Shown here: in pieces, positions 36,701 to 45,042 of the stretch | Layout: every line of letters starts with the position of its first letter | Numbering within the stretch: the stretch's first letter is position 1 | Source: Bacteroidaceae bacterium | Lineage (GTDB): Bacteria > Bacteroidota > Bacteroidia > Bacteroidales > Bacteroidaceae | DNA length: 64,000 nt | Direction of reading: 5' to 3' | Assembly: GCA_017633615.1 (NCBI GenBank) | Contig: JAGBPB010000020.1 | Location: 1 to 64,000, forward strand | Notes under the pieces: model-generated | Told to the model about the DNA's origin: nothing | The model's input: only the letters and a program-made list of their open reading frames with translations | Databases searched by the model: none | Position numbers and translations under genes: made by a program

Positions 36701-36858
36701 CAAATGTTGTTGATCTCTTTGGCCGCACTCTCAGGAAGGTCCTCCTTAATGTAATTTTCCACCTTCTTCCATGCGCGTGAATACTTGTCAGCGCTGGCAG
36801 TTGCAGTAGTCAGTGTCATAATGATAATCAGAATTGTAATTTTAAAAAGGCGTCTCAT
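30736..36858 (-). CDS. Giant alpha-2-macroglobulin-like protein with TonB-plug-like insert and no thioester
   Basis: 2040 residues from the ATG at 36858, chosen because it begins a signal peptide (MRRLFKITILIIIMTLTTATASA); the frame stays open upstream but the promoter at 36886-36893 excludes that part. An MG2-like domain lies near residue 585 (FTDRYTYLPGDSIQYFGVVY) and the A2M domain near 1305 (SPQLLTNWRVMGISYTDSL). A helical thioester-type domain follows (about 1490-1790), and a receptor-like beta domain ends the chain. The C-x-E-Q thioester is missing: after PIWYAIQSLP the aligned place reads DDPSNLRLFHSL. Between the MG domains and the A2M domain there is a plug-like segment (about 1225-1260, MEEFEGLGITSVDEALQG and GLDVVFNSGSL), as in the 5087-5914 protein. 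Likely periplasmic; a protease trap or envelope scaffold is inferred. Confidence 0.9.
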   Translation of the reverse strand: MRRLFKITILIIIMTLTTATASADKYSRAWKKVENYIKEDLPESAAKEINNIWDMAAKDRDGRQMLKSAVYLTKVQQTYGENSIKDGIELFSSLLPKLRVQEHKALCHAFLAKGYIRYWNMNRYSTGRNVPTDETNPPIEHWTPKMICDTICYHLDQSMKLAGDVASGYYEEFFPGGNKAGQKLRPRLMDMLMDDAMILITDYRFTIGKKDFLNDSRLYGDMQDYIDATEGLTADDPDFWMFYVLRCLTLHNTDSKPDIRCTIDIRRMRTLNSYLENYGVWNNDGAWNKNDEEWLKGCVSLARSYSKKVKFSTMLYSMAARKILDGSYAFSDEKAPVMMRQAHDICLEASKKWPKSEGAFECYAIKDEIERRDVRFEFQQDFLPGERNIARLDYKNVNTAYFKVVEVPGQLKATDQVSLLSQINQCNIVAEWSMRVNDPGDYLEHHTMINIPPVMQGCYYMLASTGPYFGSGDCIAYQYVECNGIQFLKLIQNNGTLYGTAVDTRTGNPVPDCKYTVWRVNYEGDQVKMMTSGITAADGTVVVEGLKNDRYKIELEGAGSRGNSTFNIPWRSDMPDRQYARLFTDRYTYLPGDSIQYFGVVYSKDSEKGKVLSGVKVEISANGNGFDMYIDTLVTDSMGAFKGSFKIPDNCRPGSVMLSVYEGDDEDDYSFNAHTAVNVESFRQPKFEVKMDRYTDEVFYDTPVSISGKALSYTGVPIDSATVQWYAGVASYSCHRFCITDDRNSVRVGAGSVRTASDGSFSFVVTVPGEMMLQNESYVNINVSVTDLNGETHEATLNYSAVLKPGRRIDVSPQGNVIDKSGEKTFLFTLQSNNGPVSGRIKVKVSRLTWLEKPGLPLPFDTESGFRATVSKDGRLVKELAESAYNMNLKERFPLYDFDFKGDDILENVVFDGVIPFDKDDPESRKLILDALQSGVYRVTCSAEGCKENVQDFILCREDDYDFVPLSPLLWNFNADGRTCKVELGDTARIRLGNSRKGTIIHYIIENKYGVYERGMLESNGRQQELNIPVTKELIGMFTVNCCVLYEGVSENIYVSFEVPDRDKELRMELVTFRNLLEPDVDEEWNIRITDWHGNPVKAAILMDMYDRALDEYGRHSIWFKPFSTTYVGGRTLIEKPYKYVTQYLSWEHTFGSSYEYKGKRAITGTLLDPFQYIFIRSNGSRGQMRLRGYAAKSSNELPVVDIVADRMVETSGLAIPLREVSSTSINMEEFEGLGITSVDEALQGRVAGLDVVFNSGSLSENEIQRAVEEQMEKVSLRSDLNTTGLFEYLISDSTGKATVLFRSPQLLTNWRVMGISYTDSLSTGRIDTTLTTRKLIMVEPASPRFLREGDRMEFTVKVSNMTEKDFKAAVTMTLTDAVTGKALNLIEGGYKKNVNVPAGGSTGTSFTIKVPKGLTAVTYRLTAQTTGHSDGMMETIPVLSNRTQVVQSLSLFNNGNEKRTFRFEVLDKPRSTTMADEELTLEYSATPIWYAIQSLPIMIRVDDPSNLRLFHSLMGAAISQDLCKRYPIIREMLDEWAALPASEWQTQLERNEKLTGTLLEETPWLWRSNNERDRLHALATQLGSEKTARAFDDALEKIIDAQASDGGWPWIEGLPSSVHITDEILQGLGLLIENGIIEVTPELKDMLQRGLDYLDAEFYKEYNVDKKPESLGYGQLSYLLTRSYYNGYPFKGLSRASHTYFSRLAEVEDTHNLSLYFRSQLALLMARNGKRDQAKRIAATLLERSLYNDEMGRYWRDNAGGLLWHEAPIETQALIIRTLLAVGREKEAIEAARWLLKQKQTTDWGSSPATAAAVTALMAAGGKAQLESDPDITIYVGKDAIQASTSKATAGYTTQTWQGPISRDKANVTVDAKTPGISWGAVYRTFTEELDKVEHHENGMSLKRTIWRVIHGTDGDRLEEVKPATVLHVGDRVRIKFELETDRNLEYLQLADMRAATFEPVSTRGGYTYNWRDDIGYYTAPGNTRNVFYIDRLSKGSYAIEYEVKVQKPGRFTVGNAVMQCLYAPAFRATTTSAVITVE

Positions 36859-36885
36859 AAGCTCTTGTTTTTTTGTTTCACCTGA

Positions 36886-36966
36886 CAAATGTATGCAGGG
36901 AATCCGCAAACTATAAAAGAGAATGCGTTGCAAAAATGTTGCATTTATCCTGCAACAATCCTGCAA
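36886..36966 (-). promoter_or_regulatory. Promoter with four tandem 11-bp TTGCA repeats
   Basis: Minus strand: TTGCAGGATTG, TTGCAGGATAA, ATGCAACATTT and TTGCAACGCAT follow each other without gaps (36966-36923), then CTCTTTTA, a ~20-bp spacer and the -7 box TACATTTG (36893-36886). The promoter-proximal pair has the same spacing to the core promoter (within 1 bp) as the three two-unit operators in the 1-6 kb island. The array lies 7 bp after the ruvB stop. Confidence 0.7.
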
Positions 36967-36973
36967 CGCTATA

Positions 36974-37996
36974 TCATTCAAACAGGTCACCGGATAGTGA
37001 GGCGTAACGTGACCGGCCCAGATGCTTATAGGCCAGGTCCGTAACCTCACGGCCGCGAGGAGTACGCTTTAAGAAGCCCTCCTGTATGAGGAACGGCTCA
37101 TAAACATCCTCAATGGTGCCGGCATCCTCACTCAGCGCGGTGGCGATAGTACCTATACCCACCGGGCCACCCTTGAACTTGTCAATGATGGTGGTAAGTA
37201 TGCGGTTGTCAATCTCATCAAGACCGTACTTGTCAATATTGAGAGCCTCAAGGGCGATATTAGCGATTGAAACTGTTATTCTGCCTGACCCCCTTACCTG
37301 CGCAAAGTCACGCACGCGGCGCAGTAAGGCGTTGGCAATACGGGGCGTTCCGCGGCTGCGGCCTGCTATCTCAGCGGCAGCATCCACATCACAGGGTATG
37401 CCCAGTATTTTGGCTGAGCGGAGTATGATCTTCTGCAAGGTCTTGGCGTCGTAGTACTCCAGGTGCATGTTGATGCCAAAACGTGCTCTGAGCGGTGCTG
37501 TGAGCAATCCGCTACGTGTTGTGGCACCAATCAGAGTAAACGGATTAAGGTCAATCTGTATGCTGCGGGCCGACGGACCCTTGTCTATCATTATGTCTAT
37601 GCGGTAATCCTCCATGGCCGAGTAGAGATACTCCTCAACCACGGGTGACAGACGGTGTATTTCATCGATGAAAAGGACATCTTTAGGCTCAAGCGATGTC
37701 AGTATGCCGGCCAAATCACCCGGTTTGTCCAATACGGGGCCCGATGTTATCTTGAAGCCCACACCCAGTTCATTGGCTATGATGTTGCTCAGAGTTGTCT
37801 TTCCCAGTCCGGGAGGACCGTGCAGAAGGGTGTGGTCAAGTGACTCGCCGCGCTGGCGGGCAGCCTCGACAAAGACACGCAGGTTCTCCACAATCTTGCC
37901 CTGTCCGGCAAAATCATCAAAAGACAACGGACGGAGCGCATTATCCAGCTCCTTATCCGATGCCAACTGCGATTGTCTAATATCAAACTCTTCCAT
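36974..37996 (-). CDS. ruvB: Holliday junction branch-migration ATPase RuvB
   Basis: 340 residues, full length. AAA+ motor that moves Holliday junctions with RuvA. Seen: [11 protein letters not shown], Walker [13 protein letters not shown], Walker B FIDEIHRL, sensor 1 GATTRSGLL and the C-terminal winged helix with [13 protein letters not shown] and [13 protein letters not shown]. Its ATG overlaps the hisS stop by 1 bp (TAATG), so the two are coupled. It is the last gene of the purA-YugP-hisS-ruvB run; the next gene has its own operator and promoter. Confidence 0.98.
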   Translation of the reverse strand: MEEFDIRQSQLASDKELDNALRPLSFDDFAGQGKIVENLRVFVEAARQRGESLDHTLLHGPPGLGKTTLSNIIANELGVGFKITSGPVLDKPGDLAGILTSLEPKDVLFIDEIHRLSPVVEEYLYSAMEDYRIDIMIDKGPSARSIQIDLNPFTLIGATTRSGLLTAPLRARFGINMHLEYYDAKTLQKIILRSAKILGIPCDVDAAAEIAGRSRGTPRIANALLRRVRDFAQVRGSGRITVSIANIALEALNIDKYGLDEIDNRILTTIIDKFKGGPVGIGTIATALSEDAGTIEDVYEPFLIQEGFLKRTPRGREVTDLAYKHLGRSRYASLSGDLFE

Positions 37997-39351
37997 TATT
38001 TGATTGCTGCTGCCAACTCATTTGCATCTAACAGACTCTGCTCTCCAGACTCCATATTCTTCAGTGTGGTTTTGCCCTCAGCAAGTTCATTGCTTCCTAC
38101 TATCGCTACGTAAGGAACTCCGTTTGCATTGGCGTAAGCCATCTGCTTTTTCATCTTGGCGTTATCAGGATATATCTCAGCGGGGATACCCTGAGCGCGG
38201 AGCTGTGCCAGCAACTTGAGGCAGAACTGAGCCTCCTCATCACCCAGGTTCAGGAACAGCACCTTGACACCGCCCTGTGCCTCCTTGGGATAGAGATCCA
38301 GCTGATTCAGTACATCATATATGCGGTCAGCACCGAATGATATGCCCACGCCGCTCACTCCGGGAAGTCCGAATATGCCCGTAAGGTTGTCATAGCGTCC
38401 GCCGCCGCTTATAGAGCCTATCTCCACATCCAGAGCCTTCACCTCAAAGATGGCTCCGGTATAGTAGTTAAGACCGCGTGCCAGAGTCAGGTCAAGCTCC
38501 AGCTGGTTCTTGAGTCCCAGCTTGGTGGCACCATCCAGTATGAATCGGCACTCCTCAACACCCTTCAGTCCGGTCTCACTGCCAGACAAAACTGATGCTA
38601 TCGTATCCAGCTTCTCACTGTTGGTACCTGTCAGCTTGATTATGGGCTGCAGTTTGTCAATGGCATCCTGAGGCAAACCCTTCTCTGCCAACTCAGCATT
38701 CACGCCGTCCAGACCAATCTTGTCCAACTTATCTATAGCAACGGTTATATCAACAATCTTATCGGCCTGACCTATTGACTCTGCTATTCCGGCCAGGATC
38801 TTACGGTTATTCAGTTTGATGGCCACACGTACGCCAAAGCGGCTGAACACGGTGTCAATCATCTGTATCAGTTCAATCTCATAGAGCAGAGAGTCACTGC
38901 CTACAACATCGGCGTCACACTGATAGAACTCGCGGTAACGACCCTTCTGAGGGCGGTCAGCACGCCATACTGGCTGTATCTGGAAACGCTTGAACGGGAA
39001 CTGCAGTTCCTCACGGTGCATCACCACAAAGCGTGCAAACGGAACCGTAAGGTCGTAGCGCAGTCCTTTCTCACAGAACTTGGAAGCCAACTTGAGGCTG
39101 TTGCGTGAGAGCAACTCCTCATCGGTCAGGCCGCTCATATAGTCACCTGAGTTCTGTATCTTGAACAGAAGCTTATCGCCCTCCTCACCGTACTTGCCCA
39201 TAAGGGTAGAGAGATTCTCCATGGAAGGAGTCTCTATCTGACGGTAACCGAACAGACGGAACACTCCGCGAATGGTATCAAATATGTAGTTACGGCGCGC
39301 CATCTCCACCGGGGTGAAGTCACGCGTGCCTTTGGGAATAGATGGTTTCAT
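37996..39351 (-). CDS. hisS: Histidyl-tRNA synthetase
   Basis: 451 residues, usual length for the Bacteroidetes type. Class II synthetase charging tRNA-His. Seen: N-terminal PKGTRDFTP, motif 2 [20 protein letters not shown], the histidine-A signature [11 protein letters not shown] and motif 3 [15 protein letters not shown], then an anticodon-binding domain ([13 protein letters not shown] ... [16 protein letters not shown]). It lies 7 bp after the YugP-like gene and is coupled to ruvB. Confidence 0.97.
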   Translation of the reverse strand: MKPSIPKGTRDFTPVEMARRNYIFDTIRGVFRLFGYRQIETPSMENLSTLMGKYGEEGDKLLFKIQNSGDYMSGLTDEELLSRNSLKLASKFCEKGLRYDLTVPFARFVVMHREELQFPFKRFQIQPVWRADRPQKGRYREFYQCDADVVGSDSLLYEIELIQMIDTVFSRFGVRVAIKLNNRKILAGIAESIGQADKIVDITVAIDKLDKIGLDGVNAELAEKGLPQDAIDKLQPIIKLTGTNSEKLDTIASVLSGSETGLKGVEECRFILDGATKLGLKNQLELDLTLARGLNYYTGAIFEVKALDVEIGSISGGGRYDNLTGIFGLPGVSGVGISFGADRIYDVLNQLDLYPKEAQGGVKVLFLNLGDEEAQFCLKLLAQLRAQGIPAEIYPDNAKMKKQMAYANANGVPYVAIVGSNELAEGKTTLKNMESGEQSLLDANELAAAIK

Positions 39352-39358
39352 CGGTAAA

Positions 39359-40075
39359 TCAGCGTCTTCTTGAAGAATAAATCAATATGTAATATATCAG
39401 TGTGCCCAGTGAACTTATAGCTGCAACCACATAGGTGTAAGCGGCAGCCTTCAGGGCATCGGTTGCTGCGGTCATGGTCTCTCCTCCGGCCACATTGGTA
39501 TGCTTAAGCCAGGCAAGAGCACGACGGCTGGCATCAATCTCAACCGGCAGTGTTACAAAACTGAACAGAGTTGTCATGGCAAACAGCACGATACCTGCCA
39601 GTAACAAGCCGGGAAAAGCCTCAACCATCAGGATTCCGGCCAGCAGCACCCATGTTACTATCTTGGATGAGAACTGTACTACAGGCACCAAAGCAGAACG
39701 CATCTTCACGGGAGCATACGCCTTGGCATGCTGCACGGCATGCCCGCACTCATGGGCTGCTACAGCAGCCGATGTAATGCTGTTGCCGTAATAGACTTCC
39801 TTGCTCAGGTTCACGGAGTTGGTCTCAGGGTTGTAGTGGTCAGTAAGCTTACCCTCCACACAGGTTATCCTGACCTCAGGAATGCCGTAGTCCTCAAGCA
39901 TGCGGCGTGCCACATCGTAGCCGGTACTGCCGCTCGGGGTACGCAGCTTTGAGTACTTGGCAAACTTCCTTTCCAGATTCTTCTGCACAGAGAAACTGAG
40001 GATTGCTATTACTATAAACAGGATCAAGTAATAAGCATTGACGGAGAATCCCTCCACTCCTGTGGTCGGTATCAT
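39359..40075 (-). CDS. YugP-like membrane zinc metallopeptidase
   Basis: 238 residues, family Zn_peptidase_2 (PF04298). The zinc motif [19 protein letters not shown] is followed by transmembrane segments (about 125-175 and 210-232), with an N-terminal membrane helix ([16 protein letters not shown]). Family members are membrane proteases of unclear substrate. It is 3 bp downstream of purA and 7 bp upstream of hisS. Confidence 0.92.
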   Translation of the reverse strand: MIPTTGVEGFSVNAYYLILFIVIAILSFSVQKNLERKFAKYSKLRTPSGSTGYDVARRMLEDYGIPEVRITCVEGKLTDHYNPETNSVNLSKEVYYGNSITSAAVAAHECGHAVQHAKAYAPVKMRSALVPVVQFSSKIVTWVLLAGILMVEAFPGLLLAGIVLFAMTTLFSFVTLPVEIDASRRALAWLKHTNVAGGETMTAATDALKAAAYTYVVAAISSLGTLIYYILIYSSRRR

Positions 40076-40078
40076 AAC

Positions 40079-41353
40079 TTATCCGCGGATTATTGTCTGG
40101 TGGCGGTCAGGACCTACTGAAACTATAGAAACAGGGGTCTCAAGATACTCCTCCAGGAATGTTATGTAATTGTTGAACTCCTCGGGGAACTCATCCTCAT
40201 CATTTACCTTGGTCAGGTCTGTCTTCCATCCCGGAAGTTCCTCATAGATAGGCTCCACACCCTCGCAGTCAAACGGGAACTCATCAGTCTGGGTTCCGTC
40301 TGGCAGTTTGTAAGCTACGCAAGCCTTTATTGTGGGGAATGTGTCAAGCACATCGCTTTTCATGAGGATAAGGTCTGTTACACCGTTCAGGCGGACTGCA
40401 TAACGCAGGGCTACCAAGTCAACCCAACCGCAACGGCGACGACGTCCTGTTACGGCACCGAACTCGTTACCGCGATCTGAGAGAGCCTCACCGTCCTTGT
40501 CAAACAGCTCTGTGGGGAAAGGACCGCTGCCCACACGGGTGCAGTAGGCCTTCATTATGCCATAAACCTTACCAATATTGCACGGAGCTACGCCCAGTCC
40601 TGTGCAGGCACCTGCGCAGATGGTGTTTGATGATGTCACGAACGGATATGACCCGAAGTCTATGTCAAGCATAGTACCCTGTGCGCCCTCGCAGAGGATG
40701 GTCTTGCCCTCACGCAGCAGATTAGCTACAAAATGCTCGCTGTCCACAAACTTGAACTGCTTCATGTATGCTATACCTTCACGCCATGCGGCCTCAAGGG
40801 GAGCCAGGTCATACTCAAAGTTCAGGCTCTTGAGAGTACGCTCATGAGCTGCACGGGCAGCTGCATAACGTTCCTCAAAATCAGGGCGCAGCAGATCACC
40901 CACACGCACACCTGTACGGGCCACCTTGTCAGTATATGTAGGACCGATGCCACGGCCTGTGGTTCCAACCTTGCCTGAGCCCTTTGATGCCTCCAACGCA
41001 CTGTCAAGCAGACGGTGTGTAGGCAGGATGAGATGTGCCTTCTTGGATATGAGCAGACGGCTCTTAAGGTCTATGCCTGCAGCCTCAAGTGCCTCTGCCT
41101 CTGCCTTGAACAGAGCGGCGTCAAGCACCATGCCGTTACCTATGATATTCTGTTTGTTTCCCTGGAAAACGCCTGAAGGAATTGACTTGAGCACAAACTT
41201 CTTGCCGTCAAAAATCAAGGTATGACCGGCATTGGGACCACCCTGAAAGCGTGCTACCACATCATAGCGGGGAGTAAGCACATCCACCACCTTACCTTTT
41301 CCTTCATCGCCCCACTGCAGACCCAGCAGGACATCAATCTTTTCTGTTTTCAT
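40079..41353 (-). CDS. purA: Adenylosuccinate synthetase
   Basis: 424 residues. First committed step from IMP to AMP (IMP + aspartate + GTP). Seen: GLQWGDEGKGKVVD P-loop with the catalytic Asp, GGPNAGHTL, TTGRGIGPTYTDK, EGAQGTMLDIDFGSYPFVT and the C-terminal VGPDRHQTI. Its start overlaps the fur-like gene by 4 bp. Confidence 0.98.
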   Translation of the reverse strand: MKTEKIDVLLGLQWGDEGKGKVVDVLTPRYDVVARFQGGPNAGHTLIFDGKKFVLKSIPSGVFQGNKQNIIGNGMVLDAALFKAEAEALEAAGIDLKSRLLISKKAHLILPTHRLLDSALEASKGSGKVGTTGRGIGPTYTDKVARTGVRVGDLLRPDFEERYAAARAAHERTLKSLNFEYDLAPLEAAWREGIAYMKQFKFVDSEHFVANLLREGKTILCEGAQGTMLDIDFGSYPFVTSSNTICAGACTGLGVAPCNIGKVYGIMKAYCTRVGSGPFPTELFDKDGEALSDRGNEFGAVTGRRRRCGWVDLVALRYAVRLNGVTDLILMKSDVLDTFPTIKACVAYKLPDGTQTDEFPFDCEGVEPIYEELPGWKTDLTKVNDEDEFPEEFNNYITFLEEYLETPVSIVSVGPDRHQTIIRG

Positions 41354-41847
41354 TTCTTGTCTTTATCTGTTTTGTTCTTCAACTTGTTCTGTTTTCTCTT
41401 GAGAGACGCCATGCATTTGCTGCAAAGACCATAGACGGTCAGGGACCATCCGGTCATGGTAAAACGCTTGGTTCTCATCTCATCAATCTGATGACGTATC
41501 CTATCATCCATCTCCGTCACTTTACCGCAACCGCCGCAAAGCATACGGATAACGCCCTTTTCCTTATCGGTCCTCTCAAAAAGCACATGGTCATTAAGGA
41601 AAACCTTCCTTACCAACCCGGCTTTTTCAAACAGGCCCAGATTATTGTAAACCGTGGCCCTGCTTATTCTCATACGCCTCTTCTGAGACATCTGGCTGGA
41701 CAGAGCCTCAGCAGAAAACGGTGCATCACCGGAATAGATGGCTTCCAGTAAGGCCACTCTCTCCGGCGTATTCCTCATGGAATTTATACGCACGTAATCT
41801 GACAGTTTCTGTCTGGCCTGACGTAAGCTCTCCGCCTTATCCATCAT
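41350..41847 (-). CDS. Fur-family metal-dependent regulator
   Basis: 165 residues from the ATG at 41847 (an ATG at 41844 is equally possible; the upstream frame to 41889 lies inside the preceding gene). A winged helix lies at about 15-85 (RNTPERVALLEAI, SRATVYNNLGLFEKAGLVRK) and the dimerisation domain has two structural zinc pairs, CGGC and CSKC. The region that carries the regulatory His residues in Fur (HHHHxxC) reads KEKGVIRMLC, and the tail is Lys-rich without a His cluster, so I cannot tell Fur, Zur or PerR apart. Overlaps the neighbours by 11 and 4 bp, so it sits in one operon with purA. Confidence 0.9.
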   Translation of the reverse strand: MMDKAESLRQARQKLSDYVRINSMRNTPERVALLEAIYSGDAPFSAEALSSQMSQKRRMRISRATVYNNLGLFEKAGLVRKVFLNDHVLFERTDKEKGVIRMLCGGCGKVTEMDDRIRHQIDEMRTKRFTMTGWSLTVYGLCSKCMASLKRKQNKLKNKTDKDKK

Positions 41848-42397
41848 TCCTCTCCAGACTCTCCAACGCAGCCTTGGCCGCCTGCGCACACATCAAATCC
41901 GGCCCGTTCACAGCAGCCTGGGCCTGATCCTTAAGTTCCTGTACGTAACGTACGTTCATCTCACGGCCCTTACGCAGCAGATGAGCCATAGTAAGGAAAC
42001 CGCAATAACGCGCCATGGCGTTGTCTGAGGCAATCCAGCGGAATGCTTCCTGGGCAGCCCCTTGCATCCGGCTGAACAGATACATGGAGCACACTTCAGC
42101 CAGATCAGGAAACTCTATCTGTTCTATCCACAGTTCCGCCAGATCAGGCAGGAACTGCTCCTCAGGATAGACAAGCGCAGCCAGTATCCTGCATTCGCGG
42201 ATATCCTCCTTCCAGAGAGCCGCAGCAAGTTCCGCATCCTTGCCGCTTTCTGAAGCAATCTGCTTAAGTTGCGGAATCCCCACCCCGAAATTGAGTTTGT
42301 ATCCGATGCCCGCCTCCCTCATACTGCCGGAAGCCACACCGTTCATGCTGAGTCTCAGTTTCTGTTTTATCTCAAGGATTCTCTCTTGGACAGCCAT
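41837..42397 (-). CDS. AlkD-like HEAT-repeat DNA alkylation repair family protein
   Basis: 186 residues. Helical repeat protein with the Bacteroidales AlkD-like signature LRLSMNGVASGSMREAGIGY, then NFGVGIPQLKQIA, LWKEDIRECRILAALV and WIASDNAMARYCGFLTM. AlkD-type enzymes remove alkylated bases, but this short group is often annotated only by similarity and its glycosylase activity is not certain. It is 33 bp after the AraC-type gene and overlaps the fur-like gene. Confidence 0.8.
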   Translation of the reverse strand: MAVQERILEIKQKLRLSMNGVASGSMREAGIGYKLNFGVGIPQLKQIASESGKDAELAAALWKEDIRECRILAALVYPEEQFLPDLAELWIEQIEFPDLAEVCSMYLFSRMQGAAQEAFRWIASDNAMARYCGFLTMAHLLRKGREMNVRYVQELKDQAQAAVNGPDLMCAQAAKAALESLERNDG

Positions 42398-42430
42398 CTT
42401 AATGTCAGAAAGTTTCAGATACCCCTTTTA

Positions 42431-42859
42431 TCACTTTGCCTGATGACGTTTCTTATACTGATGAGGAGCCTCACCTTTCTCCTTGTAAAAAGCTGCATAG
42501 AAAGACTGACGGTTGGCGAACCCGCATTTGAGACCCACCTCCTCCATTGTCATCTCTACATAACGCTTGTCAGTCAGCATATGCGCGGCATCACGCACTC
42601 TGAATTCATTCACCAGACTGGAATAGTTCATTCCGAATCTTGAATTGATCACAGCCGAAAGGTATCTGGGGTTTGTTTTCAGATCCTCGGCCAAACGCTT
42701 GGCAGAATAGTCGGGATCGCGGTACTTTTTCTGTGCCACGATGATTGTCAGAATCCCGTCATAAAGTTCATCTGCAAGCTCTGCGCGGATAAGGCCACGG
42801 TAGTTGGCATCCTTCTCGGCCTTTTCCCTGATTTTGTAAGGCTTATTATTCACTTCCAT
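42431..42859 (-). CDS. Small AraC-type HTH regulator
   Basis: 142 residues, essentially only a DNA-binding domain. Residues 50-142 carry the double HTH of AraC proteins: YSAKRLAEDLKTNPRYLSAVI, then MTMEEVGLKCGFANRQSFYAA and FYKEKGEAPHQYKKRH. No sensing domain. It begins the minus-strand run leading into the fur-like and purA genes and is divergent from dnaG. I found no clear TAnnTTTG box at its start. Confidence 0.88.
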   Translation of the reverse strand: MEVNNKPYKIREKAEKDANYRGLIRAELADELYDGILTIIVAQKKYRDPDYSAKRLAEDLKTNPRYLSAVINSRFGMNYSSLVNEFRVRDAAHMLTDKRYVEMTMEEVGLKCGFANRQSFYAAFYKEKGEAPHQYKKRHQAK

Positions 42860-42979
42860 AATACATGATTACGTCTACAAAATAAATGCTTTTCCGCTTA
42901 ATTTCAATCATCCAAATGCCAATATTATTTAAATTATTGACAACAAAACGCATCTGTTTACCGGGAAGGGATTTTTTTG

Positions 42980-42987
42980 TAATTTTG
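42980..42987 (+). promoter_or_regulatory. -7 box of dnaG
   Basis: TAATTTTG on the plus strand fits TAnnTTTG, 15 bp before the ATG at 43003. It rules out the longer in-frame start at 42886. A T-rich tract precedes it; the -33 box is poorly defined. Confidence 0.6.
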
Positions 42988-43002
42988 ACAATCCGTACAA
43001 TT

Positions 43003-45039
43003 ATGATAGACCAACTCACGATAGAAAAAATACTTGATGCCGCCAACATTGTCGATGTGGTATCAGAGTTCGTCACATTGCGCAAAAGAGGCGTCAACTA
43101 CGTGGGTCTGTGTCCGTTCCATAACGAGAAGACGCCATCATTTTACGTCTCTCCATCCAAGGGAATCTGCAAGTGTTTCAGTTGCGGTAAGGGCGGTAAC
43201 GCCATACATTTCCTTATGGAGCATGAGCAGATGTCATTCCAGGATGCAGCTGAGTGGCTCGCCAACAAATACGGCATTCCGTTCCGCAAACGTGAGATGA
43301 CAGATTCCGAGAAGGCTCTCCAGAATGAACGCGAGTCAATGTTCATCATAAACCAGTTTGCACTGGATTTCTTCAAGGACACGCTGCTCAATACAGATAA
43401 GGGCCGCGCCGTTGGTCTGGCCTATTTCCGCAAACGCGGCTTCCGTGACGATATACTGGAAAAATTCCATCTGGGTTATTGTCCCGATGAACCCGATGCC
43501 CTGACACGCGCTGCACTGGCCAAAGGTTACACCAGGGAAAACCTCCTCAAGACCGGTCTCAGTATTGAGAAGGACGATGGCCATACGCTTCGTGACCGTT
43601 TCCGCGGCCGCGTGATATTCCCCGTACACACTCTCTCAGGTAAAGTTGTAGCCTTTGGAGGCCGCATTATGACCTCCGATGCCAAGGTGGCCAAATACGT
43701 AAACTCACCTGAATCCATAATCTACTCCAAGAGTCGTGAACTCTACGGCCTGTATCAGGCCAAACAGGCAATAGTTCGCAAGGACCGCTGCTTCCTGGTT
43801 GAGGGATATGCCGATGTCATATCCATGTTCCAAAGCGGAGTGGAGAACGTAGTTGCATCAAGCGGCACATCACTCACCCCCGGACAGATACGCCTTATAC
43901 ACCGTTTCACCAATAACATCACGGTGCTTTATGACGGCGATAAGGCCGGCATCAAGGCCTCTCTGCGAGGCATTGACATGCTGCTGGCTGAGGGCATGAA
44001 CGTAAAGGTACTGTTGCTGCCTGACGGTGAGGACCCCGACAGCTTTGCCCAGGGCCGAGGAGCCACCGCGTTCCAGCAATACATTGACACCCACCAGGTG
44101 GATTTCATCCGTTTCAAGGTGAACCTGCTCATGGAGGATGCCGCCGATGACCCCTACAGCCGCAGCGAGCTTATCAAGAGCATAACGCAGAGCATATCGG
44201 TCATACAGGATCCTATAGTGCGTTCAGTCTATATCACTGAGTGCAGCCAGATTATGAAGATTGATGAGCGCCTGCTCATTAACGACGTGAACCGCCGCCA
44301 GCGCGAGCAGGCCCAAGCTGCCCCGCAACCGCGTCAGGAAGGAACTGCCGATAACGCTCCTGAAAACAGCAATGACCAGAGCGCTGAAACAGATACGGGA
44401 AACCCCCAATCCACCGATGAAAAGGCCCAGGAACCCTCCATTTCTGCGGAGGATAAGCTGCGCCAGGAAATACGCGCACTCAAGCGTGATGGTCTGGGTC
44501 CCATGATGGATAAGGAACGTTTGCTTTCACAGCTCATTGTAAGATATGGAGGCCGCGTGATGTGCACATATCAGGATGATGACGGGCAGGATCAGGAGAT
44601 GACGGTAGGACAGTTCATTGTCCAGTCACTGGCCAATGACGGACTGGAGTTCCGTCACCCGGTTTACAAACGTTTCGTGGAGATTATGGCAGACCATCTT
44701 GAGGACAAGGATTTCAACAGTCAGAAGTTTTTCATGTCACATCCTGAGAACTTTGTGAGCCTTACCGCTGCCAGTCTCATGGAGGAGCGTTACCAGTTGA
44801 GCAAACTATTCAAAGACGACATGCCCACCGAGGATGTGGGCCACCTCTTCAAACTGACCCGCCACATCATGGCCGACTACCAGATGGAGGTTGTCCGCCT
44901 GGAAATCAAGAAAATAGAAAAAGAGATTCAAGAGGCCTCAACCGATAATTTTGCAGAACTTCAAATCCGCTATCAGCAGCTCCTCCAAGCCCGTTCAGAG
45001 CTTTCAAGAACTCTCGGAGAGAGAGTAGTAAATCTGTAA
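43003..45039 (+). CDS. dnaG: DNA primase
   Basis: 678 residues from the ATG at 43003, which starts the standard MIDQLTIEKILDAANIVDVV. Zinc ribbon CPFHNEKTPSFYVSP...CFSCG at about 40-65; RNA-polymerase core with KVVAFGGR; TOPRIM motifs LVEGYADVISMFQSG and LYDGDKAGIKASLRGI; then a low-complexity Gln/Ala/Glu linker (about 430-480) before the C-terminal helicase-binding helices. It synthesises replication primers with DnaB. Convergent with folE, with a 3-bp gap. Confidence 0.98.
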   Translation: MIDQLTIEKILDAANIVDVVSEFVTLRKRGVNYVGLCPFHNEKTPSFYVSPSKGICKCFSCGKGGNAIHFLMEHEQMSFQDAAEWLANKYGIPFRKREMTDSEKALQNERESMFIINQFALDFFKDTLLNTDKGRAVGLAYFRKRGFRDDILEKFHLGYCPDEPDALTRAALAKGYTRENLLKTGLSIEKDDGHTLRDRFRGRVIFPVHTLSGKVVAFGGRIMTSDAKVAKYVNSPESIIYSKSRELYGLYQAKQAIVRKDRCFLVEGYADVISMFQSGVENVVASSGTSLTPGQIRLIHRFTNNITVLYDGDKAGIKASLRGIDMLLAEGMNVKVLLLPDGEDPDSFAQGRGATAFQQYIDTHQVDFIRFKVNLLMEDAADDPYSRSELIKSITQSISVIQDPIVRSVYITECSQIMKIDERLLINDVNRRQREQAQAAPQPRQEGTADNAPENSNDQSAETDTGNPQSTDEKAQEPSISAEDKLRQEIRALKRDGLGPMMDKERLLSQLIVRYGGRVMCTYQDDDGQDQEMTVGQFIVQSLANDGLEFRHPVYKRFVEIMADHLEDKDFNSQKFFMSHPENFVSLTAASLMEERYQLSKLFKDDMPTEDVGHLFKLTRHIMADYQMEVVRLEIKKIEKEIQEASTDNFAELQIRYQQLLQARSELSRTLGERVVNL

Positions 45040-45042
45040 GAC

